A stretch of 58,843 nucleotides of DNA from Peptococcaceae bacterium BRH_c8a. Lineage in GTDB: Bacteria > Bacillota > Desulfotomaculia > Desulfotomaculales > Desulfallaceae. The stretch is taken from NCBI GenBank assembly GCA_000961575.1, contig LADP01000002.1, positions 1-58,843 of the forward strand, given 5' to 3'. The notes beneath the pieces were generated by a model. That model had not been told where the DNA came from and ran no database searches. It saw only the letters and a list, made by a program, of their open reading frames with translations. Positions 15,684 through 24,340 of this stretch are shown here, piece after piece; position 1 is the stretch's first letter, and each line of letters opens with the position of its first letter. Position numbers and translations under genes: made by a program.

Positions 15684-16160
15684 ATGAATACAACAAAAAA
15701 AACAATCATTGTCTTTTCCGGCGAGCTGGATAAAGTGATGGCAGCGTTTATCATCGCCAATGGCGCCGCCGCCATGGGCGACGACGTCACCATGTTTTTC
15801 ACCTTCTGGGGGCTCAACACCCTGCGCAAACCGGAAAAGGTGCCGGCCAAGAAAAGTTTTCTGCAGGCCATGTTCGGCGCCATGATGCCTCGGGGAGCGG
15901 ATAAACTGGGCATCTCCAATATGAACTTCGGCGGTATGGGCGCTAAAATGATGAAAATAGTGATGAAGCAGCAGAACGTTACTTCGCTGCCCGAATTGAT
16001 TAACTCCGCCCGGGAACAGGGTATTAAAATGATCGCCTGCACCATGTCCATGGATGTGATGGGCATTAGGGAAGAGGAATTGATGGACGGTCTGGAGTAT
16101 GCCGGAGTAGCCACATACCTGGGTGAAGCTGACGAAGCAAATGTGAATTTGTTTATCTAA
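15684..16160 (+). CDS. DsrE/DsrF-like (DsrE2-type) sulfur-transfer protein
   Basis: 158 residues. The core 'IIVFSGELDKVMAAFIIANG' and the signature ACTMSMDVMGI with its Cys119 match the DsrE2 group of sulfurtransferases, which exchange sulfane sulfur with TusA. A GGGGGG ribosome site precedes the ATG. It closes the operon that opens with tusA, so both ends of the hdr set are sulfur carriers. The Met-rich middle (MFGAMMPRG, NMNFGGMGAKMMK) is typical of this group. A terminator follows about 100 bases later. Confidence 0.9.
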   Translation: MNTTKKTIIVFSGELDKVMAAFIIANGAAAMGDDVTMFFTFWGLNTLRKPEKVPAKKSFLQAMFGAMMPRGADKLGISNMNFGGMGAKMMKIVMKQQNVTSLPELINSAREQGIKMIACTMSMDVMGIREEELMDGLEYAGVATYLGEADEANVNLFI

Positions 16161-16167
16161 AAGGCGG

Positions 16168-16225
16168 CTGTCATCCTGAGCGTTAGCGAAGGATCTAGAT
16201 CCTACACTTCATTTAGAATGACATG
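16168..16225. repeat. Imperfect inverted repeat after the hdr operon
   Basis: TGTCATCCTGAGCGTTAGCG followed by AAGGATCTAGATCCT and AATGACA forms an imperfect hairpin with TGTCAT/ATGACA ends. Sequences of this type recur as dispersed repeats in many bacterial genomes; no second copy was seen here. Confidence 0.45.
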
Positions 16226-16265
16226 ACGTTGTACCACTTGCCGAGTTAAAGGCATATCATATTAA

Positions 16266-16316
16266 AAAATTAAGCCCGCTGGTGAGATAAAAAACCAGGG
16301 GCTTAATTATTTTTAA
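16266..16316 (+). terminator. Intrinsic terminator of the tusA-hdr-dsrE operon
   Basis: AATTAAGCCC and CTGGT pair with ACCAG and GGGCTTAATT around an A-rich loop, followed by ATTTTT. An A-run on the other side lets it also stop transcription from the minus-strand small gene. Confidence 0.85.
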
Positions 16317-16385
16317 CCTGCTGGAAATTTTCTGGGATGCCGATTAGTTAAAAACTGTTTACAGAGGGGTTAAAATGTTGGGTGC

Positions 16386-16550
16386 TTATTTCTGTACACT
16401 TGGCCTAAACTGATCAAGGACGCCAAGAGCTACGTGGGCCAATCCAAAACCAGTGACACCGGCGCCAAGGTTGCCGCCGATCATTCTACCCAGCAGAGTC
16501 ACGCCGGCACCCAGACCCAGAACCGTCCAACTTGTACTTGTTCCTTTCAT
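16386..16550 (-). CDS. Unknown 54-residue hydrophobic Gly-rich protein
   Basis: ATG at 16550 with GGAGGTGAT about 9 bases upstream. The product begins MKGTSTSWTVLGLGAGVTLL, continues RMIGGNLGAGVTGFGLAHVALG and ends DQFRPSVQK. It is one Gly/Ala-rich hydrophobic stretch that could form one or two short membrane helices. Family not recognised. The good ribosome site and clean reading frame make it a likely real small membrane protein. Confidence 0.65.
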   Translation of the reverse strand: MKGTSTSWTVLGLGAGVTLLGRMIGGNLGAGVTGFGLAHVALGVLDQFRPSVQK

Positions 16551-16771
16551 TTTTTGATCATCACCTCCTTTATGTTATTGTTTCTTCGTTTAATTTCACT
16601 ATGCTAATCAACAAATGGTATTATGGGGAATTTGTCTTGACACTTGCATTTTATAAAAAATATAATTCAGCCATCAGTCGCATCACCGGGGCGTGATGTT
16701 TAGTAAACCACAGCCAACAGGGGAAGAATACAAGCTGGCAAGCAATTAGGTTTCACCTTGGGGGAGATTAA

Positions 16772-17662
16772 ATGGATCTTGTAATGGTACACGGGGGTGC
16801 CGGTGGCGAGAACCACCCGGTGCAGTCGGAAGCATTGGAAAAAGCAGCCATGGCAGGGTACAGTGCGCTGTCGGGCGGTCACTTGGACGCCGTGGAGCGG
16901 GCGGTTATAGCCATGGAAGACGACCCGCTATTTAATGCGGGCTATGGTTCTGTTTTAAACCTGGCCGGTGAAGTGGAAATGGACGCCGCGATTTTCGATG
17001 GTTCCACCGTAAGGTGCGGTGGGGTGGTCGCCATCCGGGAGGTGCGCAACCCGGTTCGGGTGGCCAGGCTGGTGATGGATGAGACGCCACATGCATTACT
17101 GGCCGGCGAGGGGGCCATACGATTTGCGCGTGAACAGGGTTGTGCAAGCTTTAATCCGGTGACCGAAAAACAGAAAATAAATTGGGAAAAGGCTATCCTG
17201 GCCCACCAGCGGGGTGAGCAACCGGATATATGCGCGCTAACCGGGGAATCTGGATCCTGTGATACCGTAGGCAGCCTAGCCGTTAAAAACGGGCTGGTGG
17301 CCGCGGCTTCCAGCACCGGCGGTGTTTTATTGAAGCTGCCGGGCCGGGTGGGGGATACCGGGGTCTTTGGGGCCGGGATCTATGCGTCGCCGCAAGGGGC
17401 CGTGGTATGTACCGGCCTGGGGGAAATCTTTATCCAGCGCAATATTGCGGCCTGGACGGTAAACCTAATGAATCAGGGGGTAAATGTACATGATGCGGCT
17501 CGGGCGGCCATCCACCGCCTGACCGGTTCCGGCGCGACCGGAGGGGTTCTGGTGGCGGACGCCCAAGGCAATGCGGTCGCAATTTATAATACCGCCTTAT
17601 TCCCGGTAGCGATGGTGGTTAATGGTGAACTGATATCTAGTTTTACCCCGGTTAAAATTTAA
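16772..17662 (+). CDS. Isoaspartyl peptidase / plant-type L-asparaginase
   Basis: 296 residues of the Ntn-hydrolase asparaginase family. MVHGGAGG opens the protein; FNAGYGSVLNLAGEVEMDA and the SCDTVGSLAV segment, where autocleavage before the Thr (GTVG in most homologues) makes the nucleophile, are clear. RVGDTGVFGAGIYA binds the substrate. It hydrolyses isoaspartyl dipeptides or asparagine. GGGGGAG precedes the ATG. It stands alone before the symporter pair; a gap of about 185 bases separates them. Confidence 0.92.
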   Translation: MDLVMVHGGAGGENHPVQSEALEKAAMAGYSALSGGHLDAVERAVIAMEDDPLFNAGYGSVLNLAGEVEMDAAIFDGSTVRCGGVVAIREVRNPVRVARLVMDETPHALLAGEGAIRFAREQGCASFNPVTEKQKINWEKAILAHQRGEQPDICALTGESGSCDTVGSLAVKNGLVAAASSTGGVLLKLPGRVGDTGVFGAGIYASPQGAVVCTGLGEIFIQRNIAAWTVNLMNQGVNVHDAARAAIHRLTGSGATGGVLVADAQGNAVAIYNTALFPVAMVVNGELISSFTPVKI

Positions 17663-17848
17663 AGCCTTTTTGGCGATCCCGGGCTGGAGATCTTCCCAAC
17701 TTTAAAAATAAATGATAAGGTTATATTAGAAAAAGTGTTCTATAATTTGGAATGGCGTCGAATAGAGCAGAACCGGTGAGCTACGGGCGTGCAGCAGCCT
17801 AATAGTATGGGAAACAGGCCCAGCTCCAAGTTAATTAGAGGTGATCAA

Positions 17849-18031
17849 GTGGCGAATCAAATTAAGGGCTGGGTAATCTGGTTTGTAATCCTGGTTTTAT
17901 CAGCCTTTACCGTACCGTTTTTTTTGCTCTCCGATGTGGCCAAGGTTTACGGCGCCTTCCTGTACTGGGGCGTTTTTGCCGTAGTGGCGATTATCAGCGT
18001 CGGTATCATCACCAGTAAATGGAGGGCCTGA
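17849..18031 (+). CDS. Small membrane subunit of an SSS symporter
   Basis: The GTG at 17849 has AGAGGTGAT just upstream, better than a GTG 20 codons earlier. The 60-residue product has two membrane helices (WVIWFVILVLSAFTVPFFLL and AFLYWGVFAVVAIISVGII). It ends one base before the symporter gene. Small two-helix proteins of this kind often precede pantothenate- or acetate-type SSS permeases. Confidence 0.78.
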   Translation: MANQIKGWVIWFVILVLSAFTVPFFLLSDVAKVYGAFLYWGVFAVVAIISVGIITSKWRA

Positions 18032-18032
18032 T

Positions 18033-19511
18033 ATGAATCCGGTACATATATACACGGCCATCATCCTATATTTTCTCCTGGGCACTTTAGTGGCTGTTTA
18101 TGCTCGTCGCGGCATGGGCCAGGGCATGGCCGAGTTCTTTCTGGCCAACCGGGCGGTCAACGGTGTGGTGGCAGCCCTTACATATAGCGCGACGACCTAC
18201 AGCGCCTTCATGCTGGTGGGACTGGCCGGTTTTACCTATATCGGCGGTGTCGGCGCGTGGGGCTTTGAATTGATTTACCTGTCCGGCCTTGTGCTGGTGG
18301 CCTTTTTCGGGCCTCGTTTCTGGCTGGCCGGCAAACACTATAACTTTGTCACCCCGGCCGAAATGCTGGGCGACCGCTACCAAAGCCAAACTCTGCAGGT
18401 GATTGCAGCCATCGCCTCGATAATCTTTCTAATCCCTTACAGCGCCGTGCAGTTAATCGGGATCGGAACTTTAATAGAAGGCATGTCCGGGGGGGCCATC
18501 CCCTTTATCAACGGCTTGCTTATTGCGGTTGTGGTGACGGTGGTCTGGGCATACATGGGCGGTATGCGGGCCGTGGCCTGGACCGATTCCCTGCAGGCAG
18601 TGATTATGATTATCGCCTCAACTCTTTCGGTCTTGTTTATTGTGTACCGGGGCTTTGGCGGCTTCGGTGGCCTAATTACCACCCTGGAAACTGATTTTCC
18701 GCAATTTTTAACTGTTCCGGGGCCGGGGTTTTTTAATTTCCATACTTTTATCGGCCTTAGTTTACCCTGGTTTTTCTTCTGTCTTTCCAACCCGCAGGTC
18801 AGCCAACGCCTGTTTATCCCTCGCTCACTGACGCATATGCGAACGATGGTGATGGGCTTTCTGTGCTTTGGTTTTATTTATACCCTAATCTCCATCTTGT
18901 GGGGGTTTTCAGCCCGCGTACTAATCCCCGGTCTGACCGTCGGCGATATGGCCACCCCCAGTTTGCTGGCTTTGGATATAGTCCCCAACGGCATTGCCCT
19001 GGTGGTGATGGTGGGCATTACCGCGGCCGCCATTTCCACCATCAACTCCATTGTGCTTACCCTGTCATCGATGGTGTCCCAGGACGTAATGAAGCATATC
19101 AATCCCAACCTTAGTGAAAAAAGTCTGCTAGCGGTGGGTAAAGGATTTGTTTTTGTATTCGCTGTGGCGGCCTTTCTTTTTGCCAACCTTAAACTGGGTT
19201 TAATAGCGGTGCTTTCGGTGGCCTCATCGGCGGGACTGCTGGTAACCGTGCCGGCCATTGTGGGGGCCTTTTTCTGGAAGCGGGGAACAGCACCGGCGGC
19301 CATTATCAGTATCCTGGTGGGCGGGTTTATCGCCCTTTATTTCCAATTTGCCGAAATTAGGCCGTTGGGCTGGTGGCCGGGCGTTTGGAGCGGCATTGTC
19401 TCCACCGTCCTATTTATTGTGGTTAGCTACCTGACCCCGGCGCCCAAGCAAAAGGCTGATGAATTCATCGATTATGTAAACAACGCCCTTAAGGAAAAGA
19501 ACGCCATTTAA
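18033..19511 (+). CDS. Sodium:solute symporter (SSS family)
   Basis: 492 residues with about 13 membrane helices. SSS signatures include 'VNGVVAALTYSATTYSAFML' near the N-terminus, WAYMGGMRAVAWTDSLQAVIM in the middle, and the 'GITAAAISTINSIVLTLSSM' segment with Na+-site Ser/Thr residues. Substrate is not evident; the small upstream partner is typical of monocarboxylate or pantothenate-type members. GGAGGG lies six bases before the ATG. Confidence 0.92.
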   Translation: MNPVHIYTAIILYFLLGTLVAVYARRGMGQGMAEFFLANRAVNGVVAALTYSATTYSAFMLVGLAGFTYIGGVGAWGFELIYLSGLVLVAFFGPRFWLAGKHYNFVTPAEMLGDRYQSQTLQVIAAIASIIFLIPYSAVQLIGIGTLIEGMSGGAIPFINGLLIAVVVTVVWAYMGGMRAVAWTDSLQAVIMIIASTLSVLFIVYRGFGGFGGLITTLETDFPQFLTVPGPGFFNFHTFIGLSLPWFFFCLSNPQVSQRLFIPRSLTHMRTMVMGFLCFGFIYTLISILWGFSARVLIPGLTVGDMATPSLLALDIVPNGIALVVMVGITAAAISTINSIVLTLSSMVSQDVMKHINPNLSEKSLLAVGKGFVFVFAVAAFLFANLKLGLIAVLSVASSAGLLVTVPAIVGAFFWKRGTAPAAIISILVGGFIALYFQFAEIRPLGWWPGVWSGIVSTVLFIVVSYLTPAPKQKADEFIDYVNNALKEKNAI

Positions 19512-19584
19512 GCAGCCCAAATAGTCAAGTGGCTCCCAATCTGTTATCATGCATCGGGTTTAGGCATTAAGGAGGGGCTGGAGC

Positions 19585-20328
19585 TTGCCTTTTTTAAAAA
19601 AAATCACTTTTGATTGGAACCGCGTAAAAGAGAAAAATAAATACCCTTTTAATATCCCGGCACTATCTCAATTAAACGCATTGGATATGAACCATAATCT
19701 AATCTTTTTCATTGGCGAAAACGGAACAGGAAAATCGACTCTGCTAGAAGCAATTGCATTTAAGTGTGGTTTTGGTAATAAAGGTGGCGGGAAAAATGAT
19801 CTTGTTGAGAATCCTGACAGTAGTATAATGCTAGAGCCAATCATAACATTGTCATGGCTGCCTAAAGTAAGCAACGGGTTTTTATTACGCGCCGAAACCT
19901 TTTTTGATTTTGCCAATTACTTGGATCAACTGGCCCAGGATCCGTATATTGGACCCCAAGTTTATAATCAGTATGGGGGAAAATCACTCCATGAACAATC
20001 ACATGGTGAAGCATTTTTATCACTTTTCAGCAACCGGTTAAGAGGAAAAGGCTTATATATTTTGGATGAGCCTGAAGCAGCTTTATCTCCACAAAGGCAA
20101 ATGGCCTTCTTGAGGATAATGAGGGATTTAGAACAATCGGGGCATGCGCAGTTTTTAATTGCTACGCATTCACCAATCCTTCTGGCCTATCCCAAGGCAG
20201 TTATATATAGCTTTGCAGAGGACGAGATTAAACGAGTTGCTTATGAAGAAACAGAACACTATCAATTAACTAAAGCCTTCTTAAATAACAGAGAGAGTTT
20301 TTTAAAACAGTTGTTTGAGGATTACTGA
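19585..20328 (+). CDS. ABC-type AAA ATPase (SMC/RecF-like, stand-alone)
   Basis: 247 residues from a TTG start with AAGGAGGG upstream. Walker A is GENGTGKST (44-52), an ABC-like signature occurs at SHGEAFLSLF, Walker B is LYILDEPEAAL and an H-loop ATHSPIL follows. There are no membrane or substrate domains, so this is a soluble ATPase of the AAA_23/AAA_21 type, as found in many small housekeeping or defence proteins. It stands alone; base composition begins to be more AT-rich here. Role unknown. Confidence 0.85.
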   Translation: MPFLKKITFDWNRVKEKNKYPFNIPALSQLNALDMNHNLIFFIGENGTGKSTLLEAIAFKCGFGNKGGGKNDLVENPDSSIMLEPIITLSWLPKVSNGFLLRAETFFDFANYLDQLAQDPYIGPQVYNQYGGKSLHEQSHGEAFLSLFSNRLRGKGLYILDEPEAALSPQRQMAFLRIMRDLEQSGHAQFLIATHSPILLAYPKAVIYSFAEDEIKRVAYEETEHYQLTKAFLNNRESFLKQLFEDY

Positions 20329-20408
20329 GTAAAGGGAATAATCATGTATAATAATATTAGCAATTAAATAGGAATATTTATTATTTAAAAACTGTTGGAG
20401 GTTGGTTA

Positions 20409-21377
20409 ATGAGTAAAATATCCGGCAGATTAGTTATTCTGTTGAGCATTGTCTGGGTCCTGGTTCTGGCAGGCTGTTCTTCCGGTGCCGGAATAGAAAA
20501 CTCCCAGACTGTTCCGGCCCTGGAAGAAAGAATAAAGGTGGTTGCTTCAATATACCCGGTTTACGACTTTACCAAAAAAGTCGGCGGTGACAAGATAGAG
20601 GTTTCCTGTCTGGTGCCGCCGGGAGCTGAACCGCACGACTGGGAGCCATCACCCAGGGATATGGTGGAATTACAAAAAGCAGATGTTTTTATTTACTGTG
20701 GTGCCGGGATGGAACAGTGGGTGGTTAAAACACTGGAAGCCCTCGATAAGCCTGGATTGGCCAAAATTGACGCCGGCCAAAACATCCAGTTGCTTACCGG
20801 TCATGACCACCATCAGGATGGGCATGAAGAACCGGACATTGCCAATGCCGACCCGCATATTTGGGTGGATCCCTTAAATGCAGTAGGCATGGTTGATAAT
20901 ATTAACGCCGGGCTGGTTGAGGCCGACCCGGCCAATAAAAGTGCCTATGAACATAATGCCGGACAATACCGTCAGCAAATATTAGAATTGCACCAAGAGT
21001 ACCAGGACAGCCTGGCCGGGGCCAAGGGAAAGGAATTTGTCACCTCCCACGACGCCTTCGGTTACCTGGCCCAACAGTACGGGCTGATCCAGGTGCCGCT
21101 GCGCGGACTCTCCCCCGAAGCCGAGCCCACACCCGCCCGGATGGTCGACGTGGTTAAAATGGTTAGGGAAAAGGAAATCAAGTATATTTTCTTTGAAAGC
21201 CTGGTTAGTCCAAAAGTATCAGAAGTAATTGCCGCCGAAACCGGCGTGGAGACCCTGGTTTTAAACCCCGTAGGCGGTCTTACCGCTGAAGAAATAGCGG
21301 CCGGGAAGGATTACCTTTCGGTGATGCGGGAAAATCTGGTGAATTTACAGAAGTCCTTTGATATAACACCTTATTAA
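20409..21377 (+). CDS. ZnuA-like metal-binding lipoprotein of an ABC importer
   Basis: 322 residues. Signal peptide with lipobox LAGC (Cys23). Cluster A-1 features are clear: VASIYPVYDFTKKVGG, PPGAEPHDWEPSPRDM, a His-rich loop (HDHHQDGHEEPD, about 140-150), DPHIWVDPLNA, TSHDAFGYLAQQYGL and 'IFFESLVSPKVSEVIAAETG'. The His-rich loop favours zinc. No permease or ATPase gene of the ZnuBC type is adjacent, so it must work with components encoded elsewhere. A -10-like TATAAT (about 20346) lies upstream. Confidence 0.92.
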   Translation: MSKISGRLVILLSIVWVLVLAGCSSGAGIENSQTVPALEERIKVVASIYPVYDFTKKVGGDKIEVSCLVPPGAEPHDWEPSPRDMVELQKADVFIYCGAGMEQWVVKTLEALDKPGLAKIDAGQNIQLLTGHDHHQDGHEEPDIANADPHIWVDPLNAVGMVDNINAGLVEADPANKSAYEHNAGQYRQQILELHQEYQDSLAGAKGKEFVTSHDAFGYLAQQYGLIQVPLRGLSPEAEPTPARMVDVVKMVREKEIKYIFFESLVSPKVSEVIAAETGVETLVLNPVGGLTAEEIAAGKDYLSVMRENLVNLQKSFDITPY

Positions 21378-21553
21378 CTGTCAGTTCTCATTACAAATGT
21401 CAGTAATTTCTCTTTACGATTGTCAGTAACGCAATTTATGTCCGTATTGGGTTTATTTTCGCTTTAGTTCGTTGACCCCATATGATAGTTTTTGTGTATG
21501 GCCCAAACCTTAAAAGGCCTGAAGCTCTGATAATACCTTAAATATGACAGCAC

Positions 21554-21585
21554 AGCAGGAGCATAAATGGCTCCTGCTTTTTTTG
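21554..21585 (+). terminator. Intrinsic terminator
   Basis: AGCAGGAG pairs with CTCCTGCT around a 9-base loop, followed by a run of seven T. It can serve the ZnuA-like gene, about 175 bases upstream. Confidence 0.8.
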
Positions 21586-21620
21586 AACGAAACTGAGTCA
21601 AAAATTTAGTACAGATTAAA

Positions 21621-21998
21621 CTATAGAACGGGATAGTAATCGAAATTAGTCCTACGACTAGCTTTCTCTTGCACCCATTCGTTTAGTTCATCCTTGTTGA
21701 AATAAAAATTATTGTTTAGTTTTATATAAGGAAACATTTTCCCAGTAAATGAATGGTATTTATCCATATGCTGTTGCTCATTGCTAATTATTTCTTGTAT
21801 TTCTTCAGCTGATATACCTAGAAATGTAGATGCTTCATCTACAGTGATTAGTGCCTTTTCGGATTGATTCACGTTGCTTTCTTTAAGTCTCATCCCCGCA
21901 TTGTAGTTATTTAATGAATTGCCTATCCACATACCGCCAAACAATACAGATAACGCTAGAAAAACAATTGAAGCAGACAGTATTTTATATTTTTCCAT
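21621..21998 (-). CDS. Membrane-anchored protein with excisionase-like HTH domain
   Basis: 125 residues. One N-terminal membrane helix (about 8-28, ASIVFLALSVLFGGMWIG) is followed by a linker and then a MerR/excisionase-like fold: ITVDEASTFLGISAEEIQEI, and later FPYIKLNNNFYFNKDELNEWV with the usual wing and final helix. DNA-binding domains of this type are normally soluble. Here it is predicted to sit inside the cell on a membrane anchor. Similar proteins occur in Bacillaceae, as far as I recall. Function unknown. It is the first gene of the AT-rich region. Confidence 0.75.
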   Translation of the reverse strand: MEKYKILSASIVFLALSVLFGGMWIGNSLNNYNAGMRLKESNVNQSEKALITVDEASTFLGISAEEIQEIISNEQQHMDKYHSFTGKMFPYIKLNNNFYFNKDELNEWVQEKASRRTNFDYYPVL

Positions 21999-22133
21999 AT
22001 AATCTTACCTCACTTTCTTAAGTATTATAGGCAATAATATTCAACCTTTCGAAAGTGGTTCCTCTAAAATGAGTTTAACTAGGTCTCTAATGAAAAGGGC
22101 TAAAAACACTGGTAACATTGGGGGTATAAAGTT

Positions 22134-22355
22134 TTGCGAGATAAAACTTTTTTTATTCGGGTAAAGCGAAATAGAATAACCACTAATCTAATGCTTAATA
22201 GTGTTTATTCTAAACGGCGCCTAATATCAGAACTAGAAAATATAATTGATGCTTTAGAAAAGTTACCCGATGAACAATTTCTTATTGATTTCAAAACTTC
22301 CCCAGCTATAGGTATTGAGATAACTTCATATGAAGAAATAAGTGGCGATAACTAA
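22134..22355 (+). CDS. Unknown 73-residue protein
   Basis: Opens with TTG behind GGGGG. The basic N-terminus (RVKRNRITTNLMLNSVYSKR) is followed by an acidic helix (LISELENIIDALEKLPDEQF) and a short C-terminus. No membrane segment. Not recognised. The weak ribosome site leaves the start uncertain. Confidence 0.45.
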   Translation: MRDKTFFIRVKRNRITTNLMLNSVYSKRRLISELENIIDALEKLPDEQFLIDFKTSPAIGIEITSYEEISGDN

Positions 22356-22415
22356 AGGTTATTCGCAAACCTGAGGGTTAGTCAATTAAGTAGAAAACGA
22401 ATGGGGTTGGGTGCA

Positions 22416-23291
22416 ATGAAAAAATGGTTTTTAATTTTTATGATACTCCTTGCAATGACCACTTTTGGCTCAGGGTGCGCCTTGGATATCTAACAGAACA
22501 AAGAGCTGTTAACTACTAAAGATGTCATAAAGGCTTTAGATAATGCAAGTGTACACCTGGAGGAATGCCACCGCATTAACCCAGTTGATTTTGAATTAAA
22601 CGGTGTTACGCCATCTATTTGGGAGGTCGGAAGAAAAAGAGACGATCATGTGTTTATTTATATCTTTGATAACTACAAGAGCAGAAAAAGCGCCTCAAAA
22701 ACTTACTGGAAAACCAAACAAGAATACACGTATAAAATGGAGCCTTATCTAGTTGAAAACATAAGCCCTATGCCCTATGATGCAAAGAATGCACTTGTCT
22801 TTTATCTTATGAAAAATGAGAACTATTACCCCAAACCTTTTCCCAGAGAAATAATCTTAACCAGCCTGGCAATGAATAATCTGAAAGAGCTTAAAACAAT
22901 TGTGTTCGTAGGTGAAAGTGAACATTGGCAAGTAAAAATAACTCTTGAATACTATGAAAATTTTCTATATTTATCACCTGAGGAGCAAATTTTAAACACT
23001 AAGGGGTGTGAAAAGGCTGGTGGTCCCATAGCAGATTCTGACTTAGCGCATCTATTTCACCCGCACCTAACTTACAAGAAGGTAGATATAGATGATATAG
23101 ACAAAATCATATATCATATTGAAAAGCCAAGGGGTTCTTATAGTGGTTCACTGCGGCTGTTTAACAAATTCACAACTAACCCTTTTGTAGGATTCGGCGG
23201 TAGTGGCCTTGGAGCAACAAAAGAAGATATCTTGGTTATGACCGTCCGTTGGAACGGTAACGAGGAAGTAATGGAGCTAAGAGCCAAATAG
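22416..23291 (+). pseudogene. Lipoprotein gene split by an in-frame TAA
   Basis: ATG at 22416 begins a clear lipoprotein signal peptide: MKKWFLIFMILLAMTTFGSG, then Cys21, ALDI. Codon 26 is TAA (22491-22493). The same frame then stays open to 23291 and encodes a coherent soluble domain (from QNKELLTTKDVIKALDNASV to VMTVRWNGNEEVMELRAK). Without the stop it would be a 291-residue lipoprotein. The stop is a nonsense mutation, a sequencing error or a readthrough site. Translation could restart near 22650. The mature domain family is not recognised. Confidence 0.7.
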
Positions 23292-23334
23292 AGGCTTGGA
23301 GAAAAGCTAAAAGAGGCATTATCAGGAGGGTTTT

Positions 23335-23562
23335 ATGCATGAAAAACTTTGTCCATACTGTGGATGCCCTGTAGTGGATGGTATTTGCTTGGAATGCGGA
23401 AGCCGTGATAACCCTAACTACCAATATTTTGATCCGCTAGAATCAGCTTGGCAGCAGGGCCGATTCCTTAGACGTTTAAAATTTGGCAAATTAATCACAG
23501 GACTTATATTACTTATGTTTCTATATTCAATACTTAGTTCTATTGTTAGTTATTTTAAATAG
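23335..23562 (+). CDS. Zinc-ribbon plus one membrane helix protein
   Basis: 75 residues. An N-terminal zinc ribbon, CPYCGCPVVDGICLECG (6-22), is followed by an acidic/aromatic linker and one C-terminal membrane helix (LITGLILLMFLYSILSSIVSYF). A ribosome site (AGGAGGG) precedes ATG. Tail-anchored zinc ribbons are common small proteins of unknown function. Confidence 0.7.
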   Translation: MHEKLCPYCGCPVVDGICLECGSRDNPNYQYFDPLESAWQQGRFLRRLKFGKLITGLILLMFLYSILSSIVSYFK

Positions 23563-23592
23563 TTTGGCTTTGCTTATGAGGAGGTCTTTAGC

Positions 23593-23793
23593 TTGAGCAA
23601 GTACCAAAAACTAACTGTTGTATTTTTATTGCTGTGCACTGCATCCCTTAAGCTCGGTCAAATAGGCAAATCGACCTTTACCGATGCTCCATTGTTTGGA
23701 TGGATATTAGGTTTTGCATTTAGCATATTTGGTACTTTCACGGCGATTAAAGTTAATGCAGTTAAAAGTGTTGAAGAGCTACTCAAGCTTTAA
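23593..23793 (+). CDS. Small membrane protein
   Basis: 66 residues from TTG at 23593 with GAGGAGG eight bases upstream. Two hydrophobic segments (LTVVFLLLCTASLKLG and FGWILGFAFSIFGTFTAI). Not recognised. Follows the zinc-ribbon gene by 30 bases on the same strand. Confidence 0.6.
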   Translation: MSKYQKLTVVFLLLCTASLKLGQIGKSTFTDAPLFGWILGFAFSIFGTFTAIKVNAVKSVEELLKL

Positions 23794-23806
23794 AAGAGGA
23801 TAACCC

Positions 23807-24292
23807 ATGAAAACAAAAAAGAAGGGAATAGTAATGGGAATTTTTAATTGGAAACAACCCATACGCTTTATTAGTTATTTCTTATATGCCGTTCTTGTAG
23901 GGTATTTAATGCTTTGGGGGGCCTCCATTCAGCAAAAACTAAAACATTTAACCGCAACCACTTTCAATAACGTACCGCAATTTACATTCATGATGGTCTT
24001 TCCTGTTTTTATAGGTATTTTGCTAGCTTTGCCTGGGTTTATAGCTATCGCTAGAAGTAATGGGCATTGGAAAGTGGATTGGGCTAAATTATTCGGTATT
24101 GGGCTGCCTGCCTTGTATGTAACTATTTATCCGTTTTTGTATTTTGTTGTGCCTAGGTTAGTTGGGGATACCATGATTTACTCCAAACTCATGATAAGCG
24201 GCTTATTAATTAATAATACTTTGCACACTGTTGGTGGCTTAGTATTGGGCTATTTAATTCCTTCGGCAATACATAAGGAGAAGTCAGAGTGA
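23807..24292 (+). CDS. Four-helix membrane protein, unknown
   Basis: 161 residues, with four predicted membrane helices (FISYFLYAVLVGYLMLWG; FMMVFPVFIGILLALPGFI; LFGIGLPALYVTIYPFLYFV; LLINNTLHTVGGLVLGYLI). The start may be 23807 (AGAGG upstream) or ATG 23834 (AAGAAGG upstream). It lies 13 bases after the previous gene, so they are probably one transcript. Confidence 0.65.
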   Translation: MKTKKKGIVMGIFNWKQPIRFISYFLYAVLVGYLMLWGASIQQKLKHLTATTFNNVPQFTFMMVFPVFIGILLALPGFIAIARSNGHWKVDWAKLFGIGLPALYVTIYPFLYFVVPRLVGDTMIYSKLMISGLLINNTLHTVGGLVLGYLIPSAIHKEKSE

Positions 24293-24340
24293 TTTATTAA
24301 TACTTGGAGGTGGATAATCATAGTTGTAAAAATAAAAAGG

